Shown piece after piece: positions 15,988 through 22,859 of a DNA stretch of 33,219 nt. Numbering within the stretch: the stretch's first letter is position 1; every line of letters begins with the position of its first letter. The notes under the pieces are model-generated. The model was not told the DNA's origin and made no database searches. It worked only from the letters and a program-made list of their open reading frames with translations. The stretch covers positions 1 through 33,219 of the forward strand of contig JAFIGH010000056.1 in assembly GCA_020831525.1 (NCBI GenBank), read 5' to 3'. The DNA comes from Opitutales bacterium (GTDB lineage: Bacteria > Verrucomicrobiota > Verrucomicrobiia > Opitutales > Oceanipulchritudinaceae). The position numbers and the translations under genes are program-made.

Positions 15988-16350
15988 TCAGGCGTCGGTG
16001 TCGCGCGCCGGTCGGTCGCGCCGGTCCGCCGGCGTGTGCTCCCAGCGCTCTTTCTCCGCATTCCATACGCGCGGAGCGTCGGCGCGCAGGTATTCGTAAC
16101 GGCCCGTGCGAGTGTTGTAGACACGGTCGGGGCTCTTGTTCACCTCGAATTGCTCGCGGCGGTTGGCCTCTTCATTGGCCCGCTTGAGGGCGGAAAGGTA
16201 GCCGCCCGGCTCGAGGTCTCCCCGGAACAATGAACCGGTGGGCGATTCCCGCCACCCGTCGCGCACGGTCTCCGTCGTGGAAGCACATCCGGCCGCAAGC
16301 GCAAGCGCGAGTGCGGCGGTGGCGGAAAAGCAACGGATTTCCGTTTTCAT
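15988..16350 (-). CDS. Small lipoprotein of unknown function
   Basis: A 120-residue protein with a lipoprotein signal (MKTEIRCFSATAALALALAA followed by GC; lipobox LAAGC, Cys22). The mature part is highly charged and includes FEVNKSPDRVYNTRTGRYEY and WNAEKERWEHTPADRRD. No known domain is evident. The VYNTRTGRYEYL segment may be a short repeat-like binding motif. It sits 43 bases upstream of the methyltransferase gene on the same strand and could be co-transcribed with it. Envelope location is likely; function is unknown. Confidence 0.8.
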   Translation of the reverse strand: MKTEIRCFSATAALALALAAGCASTTETVRDGWRESPTGSLFRGDLEPGGYLSALKRANEEANRREQFEVNKSPDRVYNTRTGRYEYLRADAPRVWNAEKERWEHTPADRRDRPARDTDA

Positions 16351-16398
16351 GATGACGATAAAAGCGGTTTTTCCGCCAATGGCAATGCGGAGCGGCGG

Positions 16399-17250
16399 CT
16401 ATTCAACAGCCGGGTTGCGCAGCGCTTCGGGGTGGAGCCGCATGGGGCCGACCGGAGTGGCGGGTCCGGACATCGTCACGGCGAAGTCGTCCCCGATGCG
16501 CAGGCCAATGCGGCCTCCCGGCATGTGCACGGTCAGCTCGTCATCGACAAGACCCAGCTTGCGCGCCACCGCGCCCGCCGCACTGGACGAACTGCCGGAG
16601 GCGAGAGTGTATCCCGCTCCCCGTTCCCAGATCTCGATCCGGATGTTCCGGCGGTCGAGCACTTCCATAAACTGCACGTTCGTGCGGTTGGGAAAGCGGG
16701 CGTCGCGCTCGATGTGCGGGCCGTAGGTCGTGGCAAGATCAGCGGACAACTCATCGACAGGCAGGACACAGTGCGGGTTGCCGATGGTGGCCGCACAGAA
16801 GCTGAATTCCCGGCCCGCCGCGGTCAGCGTTTCGTTGATGACCTCCCGCGGTTCACCTGTCACCGGAATCGTCTCCGCCGCAAACGAAACCCGCCCCATT
16901 TCCACCGCGATCATCCCTGCCGCTGCGTCGACGACGCATTCGACCACACCGCCCGGCGTCGACACACGGAAGGGCTCCGCGCCGACGCGGCCCTTGTCGT
17001 GCAGGTAGCGCGCGAAAATCCGCAGGCCATTGCCGCTCTTCTCCGCCTCGCTGCCGTCCGGATTGAGAATGCGCAGGCCGAAGTCCGCCCCCGCCCCCAG
17101 CGGGCCGAAAAGAATCCCGTCCGAGCCGAGACCGTAGTGGCGGTGGCAGATCAACCGGATGTCCCGCGGGGAGGGAAGTTCCGCACATTCCCCGGGATCG
17201 AGGACAAGGTAATCATTGCCGAGGGCGTGGTACTTCGTGAATGCAGTCAT
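16399..17250 (-). CDS. dapF: Diaminopimelate epimerase homologue lacking both catalytic cysteines
   Basis: A 283-residue protein with the complete DapF architecture: KYHALGNDYLVLD at the N-terminus, NPDGSEAEKSGNGLRIFARY in the middle, GNPHCVLPVDEL, and ERGAGYTLASGSSSSAAG at the end. DapF interconverts LL- and meso-diaminopimelate for lysine and peptidoglycan synthesis using two cysteines as acid and base. Here both positions are serine: Ser72 (in the CGNGAR motif) and Ser218 (in the ACGTGA motif). The fold is clear but the normal two-thiol chemistry is not possible, so it may act on another substrate, use serine, or be inactive. ATG 17250 and ATG 17256 are both acceptable starts; the frame extends to 17328. 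It is transcribed away from tRNA-Gly. Confidence 0.9.
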   Translation of the reverse strand: MTAFTKYHALGNDYLVLDPGECAELPSPRDIRLICHRHYGLGSDGILFGPLGAGADFGLRILNPDGSEAEKSGNGLRIFARYLHDKGRVGAEPFRVSTPGGVVECVVDAAAGMIAVEMGRVSFAAETIPVTGEPREVINETLTAAGREFSFCAATIGNPHCVLPVDELSADLATTYGPHIERDARFPNRTNVQFMEVLDRRNIRIEIWERGAGYTLASGSSSSAAGAVARKLGLVDDELTVHMPGGRIGLRIGDDFAVTMSGPATPVGPMRLHPEALRNPAVE

Positions 17251-17660
17251 TTCCATCCCGATAGCTTCTTGCTGCCCCATGCCACCCGCGCAAGCGCCGA
17301 AAAGCGTCCCAGTCCCGATATTTTCCATTCCGCAGTTAAATAAACACCCATATACATCCCACGGATATAATTATTGACAAAAAAGAACCCTTACTAAGAT
17401 TACTTGACGTTTTCGAAAGCACTGGCGGTTGCCGGGATACTGCATTTCATGCGGGTGCCGACGTTGGCGGATACTCGTCGCGACGGGGAATACCTATTTT
17501 TTCCGGAGGGACGGGTGCGGCGGAAGCAGCAGCGCCGGATTTCGATTCTCCGAGGGATTCCCGGACGATCTTTGCTGAAGAGCACGGATAGTCGAAAATC
17601 CGAAAAATCGCAGTTGACAGGCTTGAGTCGAAGGCTTGTTTTCCGTGTTTTCTTTTCATC
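17251..17660. other. Intergenic region without a supported gene
   Basis: This 410-base gap lies between the divergent dapF-like gene and tRNA-Gly. The part 17335-17410 is strikingly AT-rich compared with the neighbourhood and contains a TTGACA at 17374 with a TAAGAT 15 bases later, a poor promoter on the plus strand, and TATA-rich sequence that could hold the minus-strand promoter of the dapF-like gene. Open frames here (for example 17404-17670) run into the tRNA and have no recognisable features. I see no gene. Confidence 0.5.
17614..17642 (+). promoter_or_regulatory. Possible promoter of tRNA-Gly
   Basis: A perfect TTGACA (17614-17619) lies 41 bases before the tRNA. A TGTTTT follows at a 17-base spacing and is a poor -10 match. 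The -35 box is the only strong element. Confidence 0.35.
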
Positions 17661-17736
<76 letters not shown>

Positions 17737-17742
17737 TTTTTC

Positions 17743-17781
17743 AGGCCCACGGTACCGCAAAGCGGCGTGGGCCTCTTTGTT
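17743..17781 (+). terminator. Terminator after tRNA-Gly
   Basis: A 9-bp stem (AGGCCCACG at 17743-17751 with CGTGGGCCT at 17766-17774) encloses a second short CCGC/GCGG stem and is followed by CTTTGTT. The T tract is modest but the stem is strong. Confidence 0.7.
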
Positions 17782-17818
17782 GGCCGGATCCGCGGCGTCT
17801 CCATCGGACCGCGCTCGG

Positions 17819-17858
17819 TTTTCACGAAATTGTGCGCGGAGTGTCACGAAACCGGCAC
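17819..17858 (+). promoter_or_regulatory. Pho-box-like direct repeats upstream of secreted paralogue A
   Basis: Four heptamers begin at 17819 (TTTTCAC), 17830 (TTGTGCG), 17841 (GTGTCAC) and 17852 (CCGGCAC), exactly 11 bases apart and separated by 4-base spacers. The first and third match TTGTCAC in 6 of 7 positions; the other two are weak. Heptamers with 4-base spacers are the geometry of PhoB Pho boxes. A TAGTAT at 17872 may be the -10 box. Inference from pattern only. Confidence 0.5.
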
Positions 17859-17927
17859 ACGCGCATGGGCATAGTATTGGCCGCACGCATTTGTGCTGAA
17901 CGCAAATCCAAGAACCAAGGCAAACAC

Positions 17928-18749
17928 ATGCACAGAAAACAATCCATCTTCGCGGTCGCCGCAGCCGTAGGTTTCGCCGCCTCGCTCGGGGCGCAGGTCT
18001 TCAGCTTTGACGAGCTGAATCAGCCCTACACGCAGGACTTCAACGCCTACAGGGGAACAGCGGCGACGCTGCCGGATAACTTCTCGGTCTCGTGGGACGA
18101 GGGCGAGATTGAGCCCCCGGACGATCCCTTCACCGGAGTCGGGGATTTCGCGACGAGCGATCCCGATACTTCCTACGGTGCGTTCTCCGCCTTCACGTCG
18201 GACAACAGCGACTTCTCCTTCGGCATCCGCGAGCGGGCGCCCATCGACCTGCGCGACGCGCGCCTGTTCTTCGCCTTTACGAACAATACGGGCGTGTCCG
18301 TTTCCTCCTTCGAGGTGAGCTACGATGTGGAGGCGTGGTTCATCGGCGACCGCCGCAACCGCATCCGTCTGAAGTACGACACGCTGCTCGACAGTCCGGA
18401 CCGCGATACTTTTGAGGTCGACATCTTCTCGACCGACAACCCGTCCGCCGAAATGACCGTCGGGACGAAAGTCGACGGTTCGCTGGCCGCCAACCGGACG
18501 ACGGTCTTCGGCACCGTCGACCTCACGACACTCGACGACGGCACGGGCGAAATGTTCGGCGCACTGGCGCCCGGTGAGACGGCCTATTTCCGCTGGCAGT
18601 TTTCCAACACCGACGGCGACGGCGGATCGCTCCGCAGTGGTCTGGCGATCAACAATCTTTCCATCACCGCCATTCCGGAACCGTCGGTCTATGCCGCTGT
18701 CGGCGGTCTGCTGGCGTTGGTCCTTGTCTGTCTGCGTCGTCGCCGCTGA
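17928..18749 (+). CDS. PEP-CTERM secreted protein (paralogue A)
   Basis: A 273-residue exported protein. A signal peptide (MHRKQSIFAVAAAVGFAASL, cleavage near GAQ) is followed by a beta-sandwich-like domain of about 215 residues and a PEP-CTERM tail: PEPSVYAA, a hydrophobic helix and a final RRRR cluster. PEP-CTERM tails are cut and sorted by exosortase. No exosortase gene lies in the window. The domain (FNAYRGTAATLP near the start, RLFFAFTNNTG then VSSFEVSYDVEAW in the middle, AYFRWQFSNTDGDGG then SLRSGLAINNLSI at the end) resembles beta domains that I recall next to extracellular nuclease or phosphatase domains, but no catalytic domain is present. The start is supported by AAGG eight bases upstream. 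The next gene encodes a close paralogue with a different C-terminus. The upstream open frame through the tRNA is not coding. Confidence 0.92.
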   Translation: MHRKQSIFAVAAAVGFAASLGAQVFSFDELNQPYTQDFNAYRGTAATLPDNFSVSWDEGEIEPPDDPFTGVGDFATSDPDTSYGAFSAFTSDNSDFSFGIRERAPIDLRDARLFFAFTNNTGVSVSSFEVSYDVEAWFIGDRRNRIRLKYDTLLDSPDRDTFEVDIFSTDNPSAEMTVGTKVDGSLAANRTTVFGTVDLTTLDDGTGEMFGALAPGETAYFRWQFSNTDGDGGSLRSGLAINNLSITAIPEPSVYAAVGGLLALVLVCLRRRR

Positions 18750-18786
18750 GAAAGCGGCCGTTCGTCTGCCGGGTTCGTCCCCGGAA

Positions 18787-18820
18787 GCGCGTCCCGAGGG
18801 GTTGGGGCGCGCTTTTTTTT
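18787..18820 (+). terminator. Terminator after paralogue A
   Basis: A 9-bp stem (GCGCGTCCC at 18787-18795 with GGGGCGCGC at 18804-18812, one G-T pair) is followed by eight T. It ends the paralogue A transcript just before the repeat array of paralogue B. Confidence 0.92.
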
Positions 18821-18825
18821 GACGA

Positions 18826-18858
18826 TTGTAAGCAGGGCGTCACGCGGTTGTCACCGGA
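18826..18858 (+). promoter_or_regulatory. Pho-box-like direct repeats upstream of secreted paralogue B
   Basis: Three heptamers start at 18826 (TTGTAAG), 18837 (GCGTCAC) and 18848 (TTGTCAC), each 11 bases apart. The last is a perfect TTGTCAC. The array lies between the terminator of paralogue A and the start of paralogue B, where a promoter must be. I could not identify a convincing -10 box. Confidence 0.5.
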
Positions 18859-18933
18859 GAGGCGCACATTGGGTGGGGGAACGGGGCCAACCGGGCTTTC
18901 TTCCCGCCTACAACACCAACTCGAAAGAATACG

Positions 18934-20025
18934 ATGAAATACCGAATATTGACTGTCGCCGCCGCCATGGCAACGACCGGCCTCGCCGCCGAAGACGTCC
19001 GCTTCTTCTTTGCCTATCCGGGGCAAGTTTTCGCGGAAGACTTCAATGCCTACCGCGGGACACCGGAGACCCTGCCGGTGTTCTTCTCCGTCTCATGGGA
19101 CGAGGGCCGGATCCTCCCGCCGGACGATCCGTACACCGGAGTGGGGGACTTCGCGACGTCGGACCCGGATTTTGAATACGGTGCCTTCGCCGCATTCACC
19201 GCCGACGGGGAGAACCATTCCTTCGGCATCCGCGAGCGAGAGCCCGTCGACCTGCGCGACGCGCGGCTGTTCTTCGCCTTCACAAACCACACGGGCGTGC
19301 CCATCGACGGCTTCAATGTGAGTTACGACGTCGAAGCTTGGTACCGCGGCGACCGCCTGAACCGCATCCGGCTGAAATACGACACCTACCTCGAACGGGA
19401 CGCCCGCGATACTTTTGAAATGGACATCTTCAGCACGCCGAACCCGAGCGCGGCGGAGAGCCTCGATCCGGACACAAAGCAGGACGGCAGCCTTCCGGAG
19501 AACCGGACGACGGTCTCCGGCTATGTCGATCTATCCGCCGTCGTCATCGACCCGTCGGACGCTGAGGGGGCGACCTTCGGGCCGCTGCTGCCGGGGGAGA
19601 CAGCGTATTTCCGCTGGCAGTTCTCGAACCTTGAGGAAGGGGAGTCTGGATCTCTCCGCAGCGGTCTCGCCGTGAACAATCTGCGTATTGTTCCCGTGGG
19701 CGGCTCGGCCGGGCTGTGCGCGGAGGCCGGTGAATCGGACAACCACCCGTACCTCGGAGGCCTATACCAGCTCGGCGGCTGCTGGGCGCTTCTCTGGGAC
19801 GGCGTGGGTGAGGTCGATTGGGGGATCGCCTATGTCCGCGATCTCGATCCGGACGGCGCGGGTTGGATCTACCATGAAACAGCGGGCTGGCTGTACGTCG
19901 GTTTCGGTGACACCGCGACGGGGCTGTTTCTGTATTCAGCGGATGCCGACGACTGGATTGTCGCCGCGGATGCGTACGGAGAACTCTACTACAGCCGTGC
20001 GGACGACGCCTTCTTCCCTTGGTGA
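18934..20025 (+). CDS. Secreted protein, paralogue B, with aromatic-rich C-terminal module
   Basis: A 363-residue exported protein (signal peptide MKYRILTVAAAMATTGLAA). Residues of about 20-265 are a clear paralogue of the protein at 17928-18749: FNAYRGTPETLP, YTGVGDFATSDPD, SFGIRERE then PVDLRDARLFFAFTN, YDVEAWYRGDRLNRIRLKYD and SGSLRSGLAVNNLRI have near-identical counterparts. Instead of a PEP-CTERM tail it ends in a ~100-residue Trp/Tyr/Gly-rich module (DGAGWIYHETAGWLYVGFGD, then LFLYSADADDWIVA) related to the end of the protein at 130-1242. The function of both domains is unknown. The gene has its own Pho-like upstream array and shares a bidirectional terminator with the porin gene. Confidence 0.92.
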   Translation: MKYRILTVAAAMATTGLAAEDVRFFFAYPGQVFAEDFNAYRGTPETLPVFFSVSWDEGRILPPDDPYTGVGDFATSDPDFEYGAFAAFTADGENHSFGIREREPVDLRDARLFFAFTNHTGVPIDGFNVSYDVEAWYRGDRLNRIRLKYDTYLERDARDTFEMDIFSTPNPSAAESLDPDTKQDGSLPENRTTVSGYVDLSAVVIDPSDAEGATFGPLLPGETAYFRWQFSNLEEGESGSLRSGLAVNNLRIVPVGGSAGLCAEAGESDNHPYLGGLYQLGGCWALLWDGVGEVDWGIAYVRDLDPDGAGWIYHETAGWLYVGFGDTATGLFLYSADADDWIVAADAYGELYYSRADDAFFPW

Positions 20026-20057
20026 GATTTCGTAGAGCCCAGCTGATCGGTTTACGC

Positions 20058-20089
20058 AAAAGCCCGGTTCCGCGAGGAACCGGGCTTTT
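20058..20089. terminator. Bidirectional terminator between paralogue B and the porin gene
   Basis: A perfect 14-bp inverted repeat (AAAAGCCCGGTTCC at 20058-20071, GGAACCGGGCTTTT at 20076-20089) with a GCGA tetraloop gives a T tract on both strands. It serves the two convergent genes. Confidence 0.95.
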
Positions 20090-20121
20090 CATTTGGTGCG
20101 AAACGATTGTCGGCCTCGGGG

Positions 20122-21579
20122 TCAAAACTCCAGCTGGGCGCGGAAGGCGAAGACGTTGGCCGTGGTCCGCTTGCCGTCGAGGTTTTCGGCGTCGACATAG
20201 GCATAGTTGAGTTTGAGGACGATTTCGGGGATGGGAAACCAGTTGAGACCGAGGGTCCAGTGGTCCATCTCGTGGCCGTCGTAGTCGCGGGAGTTGGAAT
20301 CGGCGGTAGCATAGCGCAGGGCGAGTTGCCATGCCCCCGGACCGCCGTCGCGGCTCCCGAAGGGATTGTTCACCTTGGGCGCGCCCATATCACCGCTGTC
20401 GGCGCGGTACGTGTGGGTCTCGCCCGTGAGGAACCATGAGGCCTGCGCGTACCAGCCTTCCAGGGAGAGTGACTCGAGACCGAAATCGCGGTTGATGTCG
20501 ACCCACAGGTATTCGCCCTGCACGGCGAAGGGTCCCCAGCCCTTGGCGAATTCAAGGGCGGCGCGGCTGAAGTCTTTGACATTGGGGATGTCGTTGAGGC
20601 CGATCATGCGCCCGTCAACGGCGCGGGTGCCGAGGCGGGAGCGCAGGCGCACGTCGATGTATTCGCGGTTGCGGCCCTCGCGCTGCCGATAGGCGTTTTT
20701 GCGGTAGTTGGCGGAGCCGCCGATGTGGAGGAAACGATCCTCCTCGTTGATCGGGGCGAACGACGCCCGCCCGGCGAGGGAGAAGCCCTCCGTGATGCGT
20801 CGGTTGCGGACCACGCTGTCGCCCCCGAAGGCTCCGAGCCCGATATACATGTCGGGGCGGATGGTTTCGTAGAGGAAACCGAGTTCGCGGTCCGGCCTGT
20901 ATGCGTCGACCGGTGTGGCCCGTTCGATGAACGTGATGCGGCGGGAACTGGTGGAGCTTTCCATGTTGAAGGGCTCCTTGAAGTGGCCGATGGCGAAGCG
21001 CGACTGGTCCCAGCCGAGGTAGGCGATGTAGGCGTTGGCGAAGCGGACTTCGAGGTCGCGGAAATCGACTTCAAGCTGCCATTCCCAATCGTAGTTCCAG
21101 ATGCCGAGGGCACCGAGGCGGGCACGGCGGATGATCGATCCGTAGCGCGCCATGTCGCCGTCAACCGTGTCCTGCGCGTCGTCCCAGTCGACATAGGCGA
21201 AGTCCGCCATAAGGCGGCCGCGGATGCGGAACCGGTCGCGGCCGTCCGGCGTTTCAACCCCGAACTTCCGCACGCGCGCGGGCATCGGTTCGGTGCCGAG
21301 CGGTTCGGCGGGTTCGTAGTGGACTCCCGGGCTCAATTCGGCGGAGGGGCCGACACGTGCCGCCTCCTCCTCCGCGCGGCGTCGCGAGCGCTCCATGGCG
21401 CGCCGCACTTCGGCGTCGGTGAGTATGCCTTTCTCGACGAGCACTTCGAGAAGGACGGCGACATCGATGTCGCGCGTGTCCGCCGCCGCGAAATGGGCGG
21501 GCACGGCGAAGGCAGCGAATACTGCGGCGAGGGCCGCGGCCCGGAGCCGCGGCTTTCCTGTTCGGAAACACGTTTGCAT
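20122..21579 (-). CDS. Outer-membrane porin, OprP/OprO (phosphate-selective) family
   Basis: A 485-residue outer-membrane beta-barrel. Residues 1-32 form a signal peptide (RAAALAAVFAAFAVPAHFAAA). A short helical coiled-coil region (VLLEVLVEKGILTDAEVRRA) precedes the barrel. The barrel shows the OprP/OprO family pattern: RFRIRGRLMADFAYVDWDD, RRARLGALGIWNYDWEWQLE, YLGWDQSRFAIGHFKEPFNM and a final aromatic residue (FRAQLEF) used by the Bam machinery. OprP is a phosphate/polyphosphate porin in Pseudomonas, but many homologues have unknown specificity. ATG 21579 gives the correct signal peptide; the frame continues to 21636. The gene is divergent from the ABC importer across a region with two Pho-box-like arrays. 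Confidence 0.9.
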   Translation of the reverse strand: MQTCFRTGKPRLRAAALAAVFAAFAVPAHFAAADTRDIDVAVLLEVLVEKGILTDAEVRRAMERSRRRAEEEAARVGPSAELSPGVHYEPAEPLGTEPMPARVRKFGVETPDGRDRFRIRGRLMADFAYVDWDDAQDTVDGDMARYGSIIRRARLGALGIWNYDWEWQLEVDFRDLEVRFANAYIAYLGWDQSRFAIGHFKEPFNMESSTSSRRITFIERATPVDAYRPDRELGFLYETIRPDMYIGLGAFGGDSVVRNRRITEGFSLAGRASFAPINEEDRFLHIGGSANYRKNAYRQREGRNREYIDVRLRSRLGTRAVDGRMIGLNDIPNVKDFSRAALEFAKGWGPFAVQGEYLWVDINRDFGLESLSLEGWYAQASWFLTGETHTYRADSGDMGAPKVNNPFGSRDGGPGAWQLALRYATADSNSRDYDGHEMDHWTLGLNWFPIPEIVLKLNYAYVDAENLDGKRTTANVFAFRAQLEF

Positions 21580-21651
21580 TGTCTGTGTTGGTTGTCGGCG
21601 TCCTGCGGCCTGATTGCCGGAGGACGTCCTGAACAAGGGTCACCGCGGGGT

Positions 21652-21691
21652 GTGACAAAGCTCCGTCGCTCCAGTGAAAATCCGGTGACAA
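21652..21691 (-). promoter_or_regulatory. Pho-box-like direct repeats facing the porin gene
   Basis: On the minus strand, TTGTCAC (21691 down to 21685) is followed 11 bases later by TTTTCAC (21680-21674) and, again in phase at three repeat lengths, by another TTGTCAC (21658-21652). The intermediate position is degenerate. The array lies about 70-110 bases before the porin start. Confidence 0.55.
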
Positions 21692-21717
21692 TCCGGCGGA
21701 TGCGGGGACGGATTGAT

Positions 21718-21739
21718 TTGTCACGCAATCTTTACGCAG
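21718..21739 (+). promoter_or_regulatory. Pho-box-like direct repeat facing the ABC importer operon
   Basis: TTGTCAC (21718-21724) and TCTTTAC (21729-21735) are 11 bases apart, each followed by a similar tetramer (GCAA and GCAG). This matches the two-heptamer form of a Pho box and lies 40 bases before the start of the ATPase gene. Confidence 0.55.
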
Positions 21740-21779
21740 GCGGGTTGTTCCGGCGGGGCGGGGCGGTTCGGATAGTGGG

Positions 21780-22859
21780 ATGAGTGCGCCGTATCTGGAG
21801 ATCCATGACTTGCGCAAGCGTTTCGGCGAGGACGAGGTGCTCAAGGGGATATCGGTCAGCCTTGAGCGGGGCGAGTGCCTTGTCTTGCTCGGCCCGTCCG
21901 GCTGCGGCAAGACCACGCTCCTGAACATCGTTTCCGGCGGCCTTGAAGCGGACGCGGGTGCCGTGCGTTGCACCGGCGAGGCGCTCGACGTGCCGGCGGA
22001 GGGACGTTTTGTGCCCATGCGACGGCGCGGTTTTGCGATGGTTTTCCAGGAGTTCAGCCTTTGGCCGCACATGTCGGTGGCGGAGAATGTGGCCTTCGGC
22101 CTGCGATTGCGCGGTCTCGGGCGCCACGAACGCGAGGACCGCACGATGCAGGCGCTTGCCCGCGTGCGCATGGAGACGTTTGCCAACCGGTGGCCCGGCG
22201 AACTCTCCGGCGGGCAGCAGCAGCGGGTGGCCATCGCCCGCGCGCTCGTCGTGCGCCCGCGCCTGCTTTTGCTCGACGAGCCGCTGAGTGCCCTCGACGC
22301 CCGCCTGCGTGAGACGCTCAAGGACGAAATCGCTACGCTGCTTCGGGAGGAGCGCATCACTGCCGTCTATGTGACCCACGACCAAGCGGAGGCCTTTGCC
22401 GTGGGCGACCGCATCGCCCTGATGAACGGCGGACGCGTCGAGCAATGCGGACCGCCGGAGGAACTCTACCGGCATCCCGCCACGCGCTTTGCCGCGAGCT
22501 TCATTGGTTCCAGTAACATTGTGCCGGTGCGGACGGACGGCGGCCGTGCCCGCTGGCCCGGTGGACACGACACGCCGCTGCCCTCCGGCGCGACGGCGGG
22601 TGCTGTGGCGCACCTTCTTCTCCGGCGTGAGGCGGTGCGGGTCGAGCCGGGCAACGGCGGACCTCCGCAGGCGGGGAACGGGTGTGTGGTGCTTCCGGGG
22701 ATCTGCCGGCGCGAACGGTTTCTCGGCGACCGCTACGAGATTCTCGCGGAGGTGGGGGAGGCATTTACGCTGCGGGGGTTCGGCGCAGGGCGCATCGCCG
22801 CCGGAGCGCCCGTGCACGTGCGCTTTTCCATGGAGGACGTGCGGTGCCTCGCGGAGTGA
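21780..22859 (+). CDS. ABC importer ATP-binding protein (AEP/ferric-iron type)
   Basis: A 359-residue ATPase of the large importer class with a C-terminal regulatory TOBE-like domain. Motifs are Walker A GPSGCGKTT (residues 38-46), the Q-loop (VFQEFSLWPHMSV), signature LSGGQQQR, Walker B LLLLDEP, D-loop SALDARL and the H-loop THDQAEA. The last ~110 residues form the extra domain. Length and partner genes fit both the PhnT2 group of 2-aminoethylphosphonate importers and the FbpC ferric-iron group. It is the first gene of the operon; its stop codon overlaps the coding start region of the binding-protein gene. Confidence 0.94.
   Translation: MSAPYLEIHDLRKRFGEDEVLKGISVSLERGECLVLLGPSGCGKTTLLNIVSGGLEADAGAVRCTGEALDVPAEGRFVPMRRRGFAMVFQEFSLWPHMSVAENVAFGLRLRGLGRHEREDRTMQALARVRMETFANRWPGELSGGQQQRVAIARALVVRPRLLLLDEPLSALDARLRETLKDEIATLLREERITAVYVTHDQAEAFAVGDRIALMNGGRVEQCGPPEELYRHPATRFAASFIGSSNIVPVRTDGGRARWPGGHDTPLPSGATAGAVAHLLLRREAVRVEPGNGGPPQAGNGCVVLPGICRRERFLGDRYEILAEVGEAFTLRGFGAGRIAAGAPVHVRFSMEDVRCLAE
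22832..22836 (+). promoter_or_regulatory. Shine-Dalgarno sequence that sets a GTG start
   Basis: GGAGG lies seven bases before GTG 22844 and inside the end of the ATPase gene. It supports this GTG as the start of the binding protein, since no ATG occurs in frame near the signal peptide. Confidence 0.75.

Noticed and set aside
20725-21783. Long plus-strand open frame opposite the porin
   Set aside because: Antisense to a convincing outer-membrane porin with signal peptide and C-terminal Phe; no motif in the plus frame.
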